Source of the DNA: Paenibacillus tarimensis | GTDB lineage: Bacteria > Bacillota > Bacilli > Paenibacillales > Paenibacillaceae | Assembly: GCF_021532315.1 (NCBI RefSeq) | Contig: NZ_JAKGAO010000006.1 | Coordinates: 1-64,000 of the forward strand | Direction: 5' to 3' | DNA length: 64,000 bases | Shown: one piece after another, positions 34,308 to 42,115 of the stretch | Numbering within the stretch: the stretch's first letter is position 1 | Layout of the letters: each line of letters opens with the position of its first letter | Program-made: the position numbers and the translations under genes | The notes under the pieces: model-generated | What the model was told of the DNA's origin: nothing | What the model saw: the letters and a program-made list of their open reading frames with translations, nothing else | The model's database searches: none

Positions 34308-34392
34308 AGGACGGAGATCTGGGGCTTTCGGCTGGGCTATTCCTGAAAGAAAGGCTATAATAGAGCGATAATAGTTCCGAGGAGTCCTTGAT

Positions 34393-35016
34393 ATGCCCAA
34401 AAAGATACCCCCTTCCTTTTATTTTATAGGGAATCATCCAGCCCTTGATTTCATTAATACGAAAATTGCAGCTGATGGCAAGCCGCTGGATTTGCTGGGT
34501 TCTTATAATGACGTTCTGGAATGGCTGGTCCTTGTGAATTTTTTTACTCCAGAGCAGATTGAAGCCGCAGGTCAAAAGTGGGGACAAGAGAAATGCGAAT
34601 CGCTTGTAGCGGGCGCTGTGGCACTAAGAAGCAGCATGCTCACGATGGTCCAAAAAGGGATGAAGAATGAGGACATCGTCAAAGAGGACATCGAATCTGT
34701 AAACAGCATTCTAAAAGAGCAGGTCATCACAACCAGGCTGCTCAGGGACGGCCGTACGTTCACGGCCGCGCGTGAGACTGCTATCCGGCAGCCGGTTGAT
34801 CTGCTCATTCCCGTAGCGGAGGCTGCCGTTGATCTGTTCACGCATTACGATCCCGGGCTTGTCAAGAAATGCGAAAATCCGGATTGCGTCCTGTACTTTT
34901 ATGATAACAGCAAGAACAGTACCCGCCGGTGGTGCAGCCAAAAAACTTGCGGTAACCGTATGAAGGTAGCGGCTTACCATGAACGGCGCAAAAATAGCGG
35001 TTCCGAAGAGTCCTAG
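34393..35016 (+). CDS. ABATE / CGNR zinc-finger protein (putative stress-response regulator)
   Basis: The 207-aa protein has the ABATE domain pattern (YFIGNHPALDFINT at residues 10-23, then a helical middle) and a C-terminal CGNR zinc finger: CENPDCVLYFYDNSKN and RRWCSQKTCGNRMKVAAY. The four Cys fit a zinc site, and the CGNR motif is a DNA-binding finger. Members of the family are thought to regulate transcription, possibly after stress; the ligand is unknown. A TATAAT at 34356-34361 may be its -10. It stands alone. Confidence 0.85.
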   Translation: MPKKIPPSFYFIGNHPALDFINTKIAADGKPLDLLGSYNDVLEWLVLVNFFTPEQIEAAGQKWGQEKCESLVAGAVALRSSMLTMVQKGMKNEDIVKEDIESVNSILKEQVITTRLLRDGRTFTAARETAIRQPVDLLIPVAEAAVDLFTHYDPGLVKKCENPDCVLYFYDNSKNSTRRWCSQKTCGNRMKVAAYHERRKNSGSEES

Positions 35017-35037
35017 CAAACAGCTAGGGCTTTTATT
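35012..35037 (+). terminator. Weak terminator after the CGNR gene
   Basis: CCTAGC-aaac-a-GCTAGGG followed by CTTTTATT. The stem overlaps the stop codon. Confidence 0.55.
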
Positions 35038-35142
35038 ATGAAGATTTCGTTTAATACCCAAAATTAGTGTATACAGGTTAAATCAATAATTATATAATAC
35101 CCATATGAATTTAATGATGGTTAATAAAAGGAGGTGAAAACG

Positions 35143-36039
35143 TTGAGCAGTGTGTATCATGCTGGTGAATTAGCTGTACAAAGACTGGCAGGGGAAGAAT
35201 TGCTGGCGGAGAGGAACCGCGCAAGCATAAAGCAGGTGATTTCAAAAGGGGCGTCGGCATTCCTCCAGAGTCAAACCATCGTCATCGTTTCAACTGCCGG
35301 AGAAGACGGCAAGGTATGGTGTTCCTATCTGACCGGTGAGCCAGGATTTATCAAGGTGATGGCTGAATCGGAGTTGTTGATCGCTTCAAGCTGTCCCGAG
35401 AGTGATCCTGTCGGCAAAAACCTGCAGTCGAACCCAGCGGTCGGCCTGCTCTTCATTGACTTCAACCGAAGAATCAGACTGAGAATCAACGGGAGAGGAG
35501 CCATCCATTCTGGGAGGGGGCTTTCAGTACAGACAGAGCAGGTGTACGGAAACTGCCCCAAGTATATACAGAAGAGGCTGCTGCAGACGTCCGGGTCGTA
35601 TCATCGGCTGGAGAAGCAGGCGTACCGCAGCTCAAAGTTAAGTCCACAGCAGCAGGAATGGATACGCCGGGCGGATACCTTCTTCATTGGCAGCAGTGGC
35701 CAAGAGGGGAGCATGGACGCCTCGCACCGGGGCGGGCCAGCGGGATTTGTGCAGATTACGGACAGAGGCACCCTTATGTTTCCGGATTACTTCGGAAATT
35801 CCATGTTTAATACGCTTGGGAATATCCATCTCAATCCCAATACCGGGCTGCTATTTATTGACTTTAAAGCAGGACATTCGCTGCAGCTGACCGGACGGTC
35901 CTACATTATCTGGAATGAGGATCAGGCTTCTCTGCCGCCGGGTGCGGAGCGGATGGTCAGGTTTGAGATGGATGAATTTTTAACTATTGAGAATGAGACG
36001 CCAATCAACTGGGTTCTTAGCGGAGATCAGAATATATAA
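35143..36039 (+). CDS. Pyridoxamine 5'-phosphate oxidase-like FMN-binding protein
   Basis: TTG 35143 is six bases after AAAAGGAGGTGA; GTG 35134 would overlap that ribosome site. The 298-aa protein has two split-barrel units, about residues 35-120 (FLQSQTIVIVSTAGEDGKVWCS, NPAVGLLFIDFNRRIRLRING) and 170-290 (DTFFIGSSGQEG, NPNTGLLFIDFKAGHSLQLTG). Doubling of the PPOX fold with 'GLLFIDF' in both halves marks a family of proposed flavin or heme-binding proteins. The substrate is unknown. It is followed after 14 bases by a DsrE-like gene, suggesting a joint redox role. Confidence 0.8.
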   Translation: MSSVYHAGELAVQRLAGEELLAERNRASIKQVISKGASAFLQSQTIVIVSTAGEDGKVWCSYLTGEPGFIKVMAESELLIASSCPESDPVGKNLQSNPAVGLLFIDFNRRIRLRINGRGAIHSGRGLSVQTEQVYGNCPKYIQKRLLQTSGSYHRLEKQAYRSSKLSPQQQEWIRRADTFFIGSSGQEGSMDASHRGGPAGFVQITDRGTLMFPDYFGNSMFNTLGNIHLNPNTGLLFIDFKAGHSLQLTGRSYIIWNEDQASLPPGAERMVRFEMDEFLTIENETPINWVLSGDQNI

Positions 36040-36053
36040 TGGAGGTTATGGGG

Positions 36054-36422
36054 ATGACAACGACTAATAAATTTGTGATTATAATTCAAGCAGATCAACA
36101 GGATATAGGCAAGGCGGTTCATGGATTGTTATACGGGCAGGAGCTGCACGAAGAGGGATTCGAGGTGGAGATTCTTTTTGACGGAGCGGGGACACAATGG
36201 CCGGGTGAATTAGCCAAGGCGGAGCATTCATTTAATGGATTATATAAGCAGGTTATGAAGTCGGGTATTATCCGTGGCGGCTGTCAAGCATGCTCAGCGT
36301 TCTTCGATACCGCCGGTGATCTTGGGGAAGCAGGAATGTCCCTGGTCGGGAGCGATAAGTCAGGCGGGCATATTCCTTTTGCGCAGTATATCAAGGATGG
36401 TTTCCTGCCGATTGTTCTGTAA
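36054..36422 (+). CDS. DsrE-like protein
   Basis: ATG 36054 has GGAGG eight bases upstream; ATG 36048 is too close. The 122-aa protein fits the DsrE/DsrF-like alpha/beta fold: KFVIIIQADQQDIGKAVHGLLYG, FEVEILFDGAGTQW and GGCQACSAFF, with two cysteines (CQAC) of possible redox use. DsrE-type proteins relay sulfur in tRNA thiolation and sulfur oxidation; here only a redox or sulfur-carrier role can be guessed. It follows the PPOX-like gene in an operon. Confidence 0.78.
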   Translation: MTTTNKFVIIIQADQQDIGKAVHGLLYGQELHEEGFEVEILFDGAGTQWPGELAKAEHSFNGLYKQVMKSGIIRGGCQACSAFFDTAGDLGEAGMSLVGSDKSGGHIPFAQYIKDGFLPIVL

Positions 36423-36449
36423 TTAGCGCAGCATCCGTACAATTAATGC

Positions 36450-36488
36450 GGAATAAGCCGCGGCATAGTTTATGCTGCGGCTTATTCC
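36450..36488 (+). terminator. Strong inverted repeat after the DsrE-like gene
   Basis: GGAATAAGCCGC pairs exactly with GCGGCTTATTCC. No clear T-run follows, so it may work as a stabilising hairpin or an imperfect terminator. Confidence 0.5.
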
Positions 36489-36684
36489 TATGCCGGTGCT
36501 ATATGTCGGCAGGCCAGATTGAATAATGAAATCAACCGTATTATGTACATAATGAAGAAAGTAATAGAACGTCCATACTTTATGCTCTTGATTTTTTTTG
36601 TTCAAATAAAGTTGATTTTACTGGACTCATAGTAAATGTGTATAATACACTTGGATAGGTAATTACTTTGAGGGAGGATTTACA

Positions 36685-37542
36685 ATGGCATTAGTTTCCA
36701 TGAAAGACATGCTGAACAAAGCTCTACAAGAAGGTTACGCTGTTGGTCAATACAACATCAACAACCTGGAGTGGACACAAGCGATCCTGGCTGCGGCTGA
36801 AGAGGAAAAATCACCAGTTATTCTGGGTGTTTCCGAAGGTGCGGCTCGTTATATGGGAGGCTTCACAGTTGTAACTTCAATTGTTAAATCGCTGATCGAG
36901 GAAATGAAGATTACAGTTCCTGTGGCGATTCACCTGGACCATGGCTCCAGCGTAGAGAAGTGTAAGGCAGCGATTGATGCCGGCTTCACTTCCGTTATGA
37001 TTGACGCTTCGCATGATCCGTTCGAACAAAACGTGAAAACGACCAGCGAAGTTGTTGCATACGCGCACGAGCGCGGTGTATCCGTTGAAGCCGAGCTTGG
37101 AGTAGTTGGCGGACAAGAGGATGATGTAATCGCTGACGGTGTTATCTACGCAGATCCTAAGGAGTGCAAAGAGCTCGTAGAGCGTACAGGTATTGATTGC
37201 CTCGCTCCTGCTCTTGGTTCCGTTCATGGTCCTTACAAGGGCGAACCGAACCTGGGCTTCAAAGAGATGGAAGAGATCTGCCAAATGATAAAGCTGCCGC
37301 TCGTTCTTCATGGCGGCACAGGCATTCCTACTGATCATATCAAGAGAGCGATTTCGCTCGGTACGGCTAAGATCAACGTCAATACCGAGAACCAAATCGC
37401 ATTCACCAAGGTTGCTCGTGAAATCCTGACTAAGGATCTCGAAGTTTACGATCCGCGTAAATTCCTGGCACCAGGCCGCGATGCAATCAAGCAAACGGTT
37501 GCCGGCAAAATGCGTGAGTTTGGTTCCTCGAACAAAGCTTAA
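36685..37542 (+). CDS. fbaA: Fructose-bisphosphate aldolase, class II
   Basis: The enzyme cleaves fructose-1,6-bisphosphate to DHAP and G3P in glycolysis using zinc. The 285-aa protein shows [17 protein letters not shown] (zinc His), [28 protein letters not shown] and [17 protein letters not shown] 36685 follows GAGGGAGG. Codon choice is more biased to housekeeping codons than in neighbours, as expected for a highly expressed gene. A TATAAT at 36641-36646 serves as its -10; the -35 is unclear. Confidence 0.95.
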   Translation: MALVSMKDMLNKALQEGYAVGQYNINNLEWTQAILAAAEEEKSPVILGVSEGAARYMGGFTVVTSIVKSLIEEMKITVPVAIHLDHGSSVEKCKAAIDAGFTSVMIDASHDPFEQNVKTTSEVVAYAHERGVSVEAELGVVGGQEDDVIADGVIYADPKECKELVERTGIDCLAPALGSVHGPYKGEPNLGFKEMEEICQMIKLPLVLHGGTGIPTDHIKRAISLGTAKINVNTENQIAFTKVAREILTKDLEVYDPRKFLAPGRDAIKQTVAGKMREFGSSNKA

Positions 37543-37562
37543 TAGCATAACTGAAGTGCAAG

Positions 37563-37594
37563 AAGGATTGGACAAGCTGTCCAATCCTTTTTGT
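37563..37594 (+). terminator. Terminator of the aldolase gene
   Basis: AAGGATTGGACA-AGC-TGTCCAATCCTTTTT, a perfect stem with a T-tail. Confidence 0.92.
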
Positions 37595-37630
37595 TATGGG
37601 TAAGCCCGGCACCGAATGTCTGCTAAACCT

Positions 37631-38839
37631 TTACTTAACTGCTCGCAGCCAGTCCTGATAAGTCTTGACGACAGGCAGGCTCGCTGCAAGCTTCCACGGC
37701 ATGTATTTCATGGCATGTGACGTATTAAACAGGACAACCTCATCATTCGGACGAATCCAGCCTTGGTCAATAAGCCGGGTCAGACCGGCCAGCGCTGCCG
37801 CTCCTTCGGGGGAAGCGGATATCCCCTGCCTGCCATAGGCAGCCCCGGCCTGCAGAATTTCCTCTCTAGAGACAGCTATTGCAATCCCGCCCGACTCACG
37901 AAGAATAGACAGAATTAAGTGACCATCAGGGGGATGTGGTACTCGCATGCCTGTGGGACTGGAATCGACATGCCCGCTCTGTGGCTTGAATCCGCTGCCG
38001 CTCGCCATGGAATCAACAAGCGGCTGGCATCCGGCTTCCTGTACGCTTACCATTCTCGGCAGATCACCTTGAATAAAGCCTAATTGCTTGAGCTGCTGAA
38101 AAGCATTCCACATGCCAATTACACCTGAGCCGCCGCCTGTAGGATAGATGATGACGTCCGGCAGTCTCCAGCCCAGCTGTTCGGACAGCTCAAGGCCCAT
38201 CGTTTTCTTGCCCTCCGCTCTGCCAGGCTCCTTCAGTGTCCCCACGTTATACCAGCCTTGTTCCTGCTGCCCGTCTATGATGATCTTCCCGGCGTCATGA
38301 ATGAATCCATCGACCAAACACGTATGGGCGCCATATTGTACACATTCTTCAACAATGATACCGGGGCAGTCCCGGGGGACAAACACGTAGGCCTCCATCC
38401 CAGCATATGCTGCATATGCTGCTAAAGCTGATGCCGCATTGCCGTTTGAGTTGACTGCTACCTTATTAATGCCGTACTCACGGGCAATGGAGAGCGCAGC
38501 CGAGAAGCCGCGTGCCTTGAAGCTGCCTGTCGGATTCTGCTCCTCCCTCTTCACCCACAGCTTTCCCAAGGGCAGCAGACGCTCGGCATAATGCAGCCGG
38601 ATTAGTGGCGACCAGCCTTCTCCAAGTGAGATAATGCTGTCCTTACTCTGTACGGGCAGAAGCTCCCGGTACCTCCACATGGATGTAACTCTATGCTTGA
38701 GGCTTTCCTTGGTAAGGGTTCGGCGAGCTCGTTCCAAGTCATATTCGACCAGCAGGGTCCCGCCGCAGCGGCATCTGCTTGTTCCTGGCTGGAAAGAAAG
38801 TCGTAGTCCGCAAGCGCGGCATAGAAAGCCGTAATTCAT
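37631..38839 (-). CDS. thrC: Threonine synthase (PLP-dependent, with N-terminal zinc ribbon)
   Basis: The start is ATG 38839, ten bases downstream of AGGAGG on the minus strand. Residues 7-25 hold a zinc-ribbon-like CxxC...CxC (C7, C10, C23, C25), common in Bacillales threonine synthases and related enzymes. The PLP lysine lies in NPTGSFKARG; VNSNGNAASALAAYA and YPTGGGSGVIGMWNAF line the cofactor. Length is 402 aa. It is not next to hom or thrB, so threonine synthase is likely but a threonine dehydratase-like or cystathionine-like role cannot be excluded. The frame is open about 50 codons upstream without a start codon. Confidence 0.8.
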   Translation of the reverse strand: MNYGFLCRACGLRLSFQPGTSRCRCGGTLLVEYDLERARRTLTKESLKHRVTSMWRYRELLPVQSKDSIISLGEGWSPLIRLHYAERLLPLGKLWVKREEQNPTGSFKARGFSAALSIAREYGINKVAVNSNGNAASALAAYAAYAGMEAYVFVPRDCPGIIVEECVQYGAHTCLVDGFIHDAGKIIIDGQQEQGWYNVGTLKEPGRAEGKKTMGLELSEQLGWRLPDVIIYPTGGGSGVIGMWNAFQQLKQLGFIQGDLPRMVSVQEAGCQPLVDSMASGSGFKPQSGHVDSSPTGMRVPHPPDGHLILSILRESGGIAIAVSREEILQAGAAYGRQGISASPEGAAALAGLTRLIDQGWIRPNDEVVLFNTSHAMKYMPWKLAASLPVVKTYQDWLRAVK

Positions 38840-39015
38840 TACCTGAGGTCCTCCTGTCAAGTCGGATATAACCTTTAACAGCTTATGTTCATCCCAATAG
38901 ACAGTGTGGATATAAGGCAGGGGTGTGTAAAATTCATCTCCTGCCCAGGCAGCCTCGTATGCTGTGAATAGTTTAATGTAGGTGACCTTGCTGGAAAGAG
39001 AGGGATTAATTCATT

Positions 39016-39426
39016 TTGCAAAGACTGATGTGCAAGGGAAAGATTCATAGAGCGACGGTGACGGAAGCGAGCCTCGACTATGTGGGCAGCATAACGATTG
39101 ATTCAGCGTTAATGAAGGAAGCCAATATCCACCCTTATGAGATGGTGCAGGTCACCAGCCTGCGTAATGCAGCGCGATGGAAAACCTATGCCATACCGGG
39201 AGGGGAAGGTACCGGCAAGATTTGTCTAAACGGACCGCCTGCCCATCTGTTTCAGCCTGGAGACCTGGTTATTATTCTGAGCATGGGGATGTTTGAGGAA
39301 GAGGAAGTCAAGCGGCTTGTGCCTCGGGTTGTATTTGTGGATTCCAATAACCGGATTACCCGGTGCGAGGACCATCCCTTATTTAACGATAAGGGAGCGG
39401 TTAACTGGCAGGACTTACAACCGTGA
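39016..39426 (+). CDS. panD: Aspartate 1-decarboxylase (pyruvoyl-dependent)
   Basis: PanD makes beta-alanine for coenzyme A. The start is TTG 39016: with it the N-terminus MQRLMCKGKIHRATVTEA aligns with other PanD proteins (MFRTMMKSKIHRATV), and the self-cleavage site falls exactly at Gly24-Ser25 (YVGSITID). GAGAGGG lies 12 bases upstream. At 136 aa the protein is standard length. panB and panC are not adjacent. It is divergent from the threonine synthase gene. Confidence 0.92.
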   Translation: MQRLMCKGKIHRATVTEASLDYVGSITIDSALMKEANIHPYEMVQVTSLRNAARWKTYAIPGGEGTGKICLNGPPAHLFQPGDLVIILSMGMFEEEEVKRLVPRVVFVDSNNRITRCEDHPLFNDKGAVNWQDLQP

Positions 39427-39507
39427 TAAAGTAACCGAATACCATGTGCTAAGAGGCGCAGCCGCAATAGTGAGACCACTGCCGCACCTGGCACGCAGCA
39501 AGAGTAA

Positions 39508-40407
39508 TTAACCCCATCTTCTCATCATTATGGTGCGCAGTGCCCCTATATTAACCAGGACGGTCCCCGCAATGATGGTAAGTGCCCCGATGATCGATAG
39601 CCAGGTCAGCTTCTCCTGATAGAGAGCAGCACCTGCTGTTAAGGCAATAAGAGGCGAGACATACAGCCAGGTAGATGGAAATACCGGGTTGGTCTTGCTG
39701 ACCAAATACATGTACAGGCTGTGTCCTACAATAGAGCCGACAACGATCAGGTAGCTGATTGATCCGAGGAATGCAGGTTGAACGACGGCCGTCCACCGAA
39801 CCTCCTCGGTACATAGGGATAGCACGAGAAGCAGGAGTCCGCCATGCATCATCTGGACGGCATTGGCGGCGAGGGGGGATGTCTTCGTCCGCTCTCTTGC
39901 CGTCTGTGCATACAGTGTACCCCCGGCATAGAAAACTTCTCCTGCAATAATTGTCAGACAGCCAAGCAGCCACAGGCTGCTATTGGATACCGAAAGGCTG
40001 GGCAGAATGAGCAGCAATACCCCCAGGATTCCTACCATACAGCCGGCCATAGCGGCCGGCTTCAGCTTTTGCCCTAGGATAAAGGTCTGCATCAGCATAA
40101 TCATCAGGGTGCCGTTCGCAGACAGAACCGAAGCCATCCCGGAGGAGACATGCTGCTCCGCCCAATAGAGTGCACCAAAGGTACCGAATGTCAGTCCGAT
40201 GCCCATCAGCAGCAGATCACGGCTTATCAGCAGCTTAAGGGGGATTCTCTCCTTGATCCGCATTACCAGGAACAGAATAACCCCTGCTGTGAAGAAGCGA
40301 AGTCCCCCTGCAAAGAAAGGCGCCACTCCGGCATCGACCCCGATCTTGATCACCAGAAAGGTTGTGCCAAATATGAGGCACATTACTGCATAATTTACTA
40401 CAATCAT
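39508..40407 (-). CDS. EamA/DMT-family exporter
   Basis: The start is ATG 40407 with GGAGGGG seven bases upstream on the minus strand; longer frames lack a ribosome site. The 299-aa protein has ten predicted membrane helices in two EamA repeats, beginning VNYAVMCLIFGTTFLVIKIGV, with ALYWAEQHVSSGMASVLSA in the first and TWLYVSPLIALTAGAALYQE in the second. Such proteins export amino acids or drugs. It is divergently arranged with a MocR-type regulator whose own substrate is probably an amino acid or pyridoxal derivative, and is likely its target. Confidence 0.85.
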   Translation of the reverse strand: MIVVNYAVMCLIFGTTFLVIKIGVDAGVAPFFAGGLRFFTAGVILFLVMRIKERIPLKLLISRDLLLMGIGLTFGTFGALYWAEQHVSSGMASVLSANGTLMIMLMQTFILGQKLKPAAMAGCMVGILGVLLLILPSLSVSNSSLWLLGCLTIIAGEVFYAGGTLYAQTARERTKTSPLAANAVQMMHGGLLLLVLSLCTEEVRWTAVVQPAFLGSISYLIVVGSIVGHSLYMYLVSKTNPVFPSTWLYVSPLIALTAGAALYQEKLTWLSIIGALTIIAGTVLVNIGALRTIMMRRWG

Positions 40408-40520
40408 CGATATCCCCTCCATGGAAGTCATCATAACCGGAATACGGCAGAACAGATGGCAAAGAATAGAACAGATGAAGCATTCATGTGATAAACTTGT
40501 CGGGAGAGGAGGCGCAAGCG

Positions 40521-41933
40521 GTGAGTTATTTATCAAGAAAGAAGGGCCAGTCCTATCTGTTTGAACAGGTCTACGATCTGCTTGTACAGCGTATTGAACG
40601 GCGGGAATGGAAAGCGCATGAGAAGCTGCCGTCAATCCGGCAGCTGGCGCTGGAGCTGCAGGTTCACCGGCTGACGGTGTTTAAGGCCTTCCAGCAGCTG
40701 AAGCAGCAGAACAAGGTCTATGTCAAAGACAAAGCAGGCTATTATGTTCAGGCTGGCATCGCACAGGAAGAATATAGTGATGAGCCGCTTGTAAATGCTT
40801 ATCCGAAGCAGAACCTTCTGTCCGCCCTTCAATCGGCAGCCGTTGATTATCATTTGACCCAGGCCTTGATTGACCCCAGCCTGCTGCCGAACCAATACTT
40901 CTCTGACTATGTCAAAAAGGTGTTTGACCTGTATCCGAAGGTACTGTCCACCTATGCGCCGGTTGAAGGAGATAGTGAATTACGGGATTCGCTCGCCCGT
41001 TATTTTACGCGGACCTGCAGGACTTACGTATCTCCGGAGCAGCTACTGATCACGACAGGCGCACAGCAGGCCATTCATCTGATCGCGCTGTCCTTCCTTA
41101 AGCCAAGAGACGTTGTTATGCTCGAGCGTCCCAGCTACAGCGCGGCCATCGATACATTCAGGGCACAGGGGGCTCATATTGTAACCACTGATATTACTGA
41201 ATCCGGCTATGATATGGATGCGCTTGAACTGACTATGAAAGCCTGCAGGCCAAGGCTGTTCTATATGAATCCAACCTTCCACAACCCTACGGGCGCCGTG
41301 GTGCCCGCGGATCAGCGCAAGAGACTGGTCGAGCTGGCCGAGCAGTACCGCTGTCTGATTATTGAGGACGATACCTACCCTGATATCTATTTTGAGAATA
41401 AGCCCGTCCCCCCTGTCTATACGTTCGATACAGCAGAATCTGTTGTATATATTAGAAGCTTCAGCAAATACGTCTCTCCCGGTCTTCGGATCGCTGCGGT
41501 TATCTGCCCGCCAGTTCTGATGAACGTACTGGTGACGGCCAAGTCACTGGCGGATAACGGTTCACCCTTGCTGAATCAGAAGATCTTCCTGCATTATTTT
41601 GAGTCAGACCGGCTGCAGCAGCACTTTGACAAGCTTAGGATTGCGCTGCAGATTCGCAAGGAAGTGATGGAGGAGGAATTGTCCCGTACGGACTGGAAGT
41701 GGGTCAGTCCCGGGGGCGGCCTGAACCTTTGGGTTCAGCTTCCTGCAGAACAAGATGTTAACCGGCTGCTTGCCTCTGCCCTTGAACGCTCTGTGTCCTT
41801 TGTCCCGGGCAGCTACTTTGATTCCGAGAATAGAACGTCCACGCATATTCGCTTAAGTTATTCGTATCTTAACGAGACCCGGCTGAGAGAAGGGATAAGA
41901 CGTCTGGTGGAGGCGGGGAGGATATACAATTAG
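40521..41933 (+). CDS. MocR-type regulator (GntR HTH plus aminotransferase domain)
   Basis: GTG 40521 follows GAGAGGAGG at nine bases. The N-terminal GntR winged helix covers about residues 10-80 (LVQRIERREWKAHEKLPSIR, LELQVHRLTVFKAF). The rest is an aminotransferase class I-like fold with SRDL-like spacing, MNPTFHNPTGAVV, IIEDDTYPDIYF and the PLP lysine in YIRSFSKYVSPGLR. Length is 470 aa. MocR proteins bind PLP or an amino-acid adduct and control neighbouring genes; the divergent EamA exporter is the obvious target. Confidence 0.88.
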   Translation: MSYLSRKKGQSYLFEQVYDLLVQRIERREWKAHEKLPSIRQLALELQVHRLTVFKAFQQLKQQNKVYVKDKAGYYVQAGIAQEEYSDEPLVNAYPKQNLLSALQSAAVDYHLTQALIDPSLLPNQYFSDYVKKVFDLYPKVLSTYAPVEGDSELRDSLARYFTRTCRTYVSPEQLLITTGAQQAIHLIALSFLKPRDVVMLERPSYSAAIDTFRAQGAHIVTTDITESGYDMDALELTMKACRPRLFYMNPTFHNPTGAVVPADQRKRLVELAEQYRCLIIEDDTYPDIYFENKPVPPVYTFDTAESVVYIRSFSKYVSPGLRIAAVICPPVLMNVLVTAKSLADNGSPLLNQKIFLHYFESDRLQQHFDKLRIALQIRKEVMEEELSRTDWKWVSPGGGLNLWVQLPAEQDVNRLLASALERSVSFVPGSYFDSENRTSTHIRLSYSYLNETRLREGIRRLVEAGRIYN

Positions 41934-42115
41934 AAGGAATTGGATGGGCGCAGAGGGAACTTGTTAGGTTGTACATATTGTTGTAGATACCACCGGAAGC
42001 GGCAGAGGGGTGAACAGCTGCATCATTCACGTCTCGCTCGACTTTCCGGTAATCCCGTGTAATAATGGACGTTCGACCCGCAGCTTGTACTTGTAAATGT
42101 GGAGGCATAAGAGAA

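Noticed and set aside
34308-34392. ATPase gene for the importers
   Set aside because: No gene with Walker A plus ABC signature is present in the window; a shared ATPase must be encoded elsewhere.
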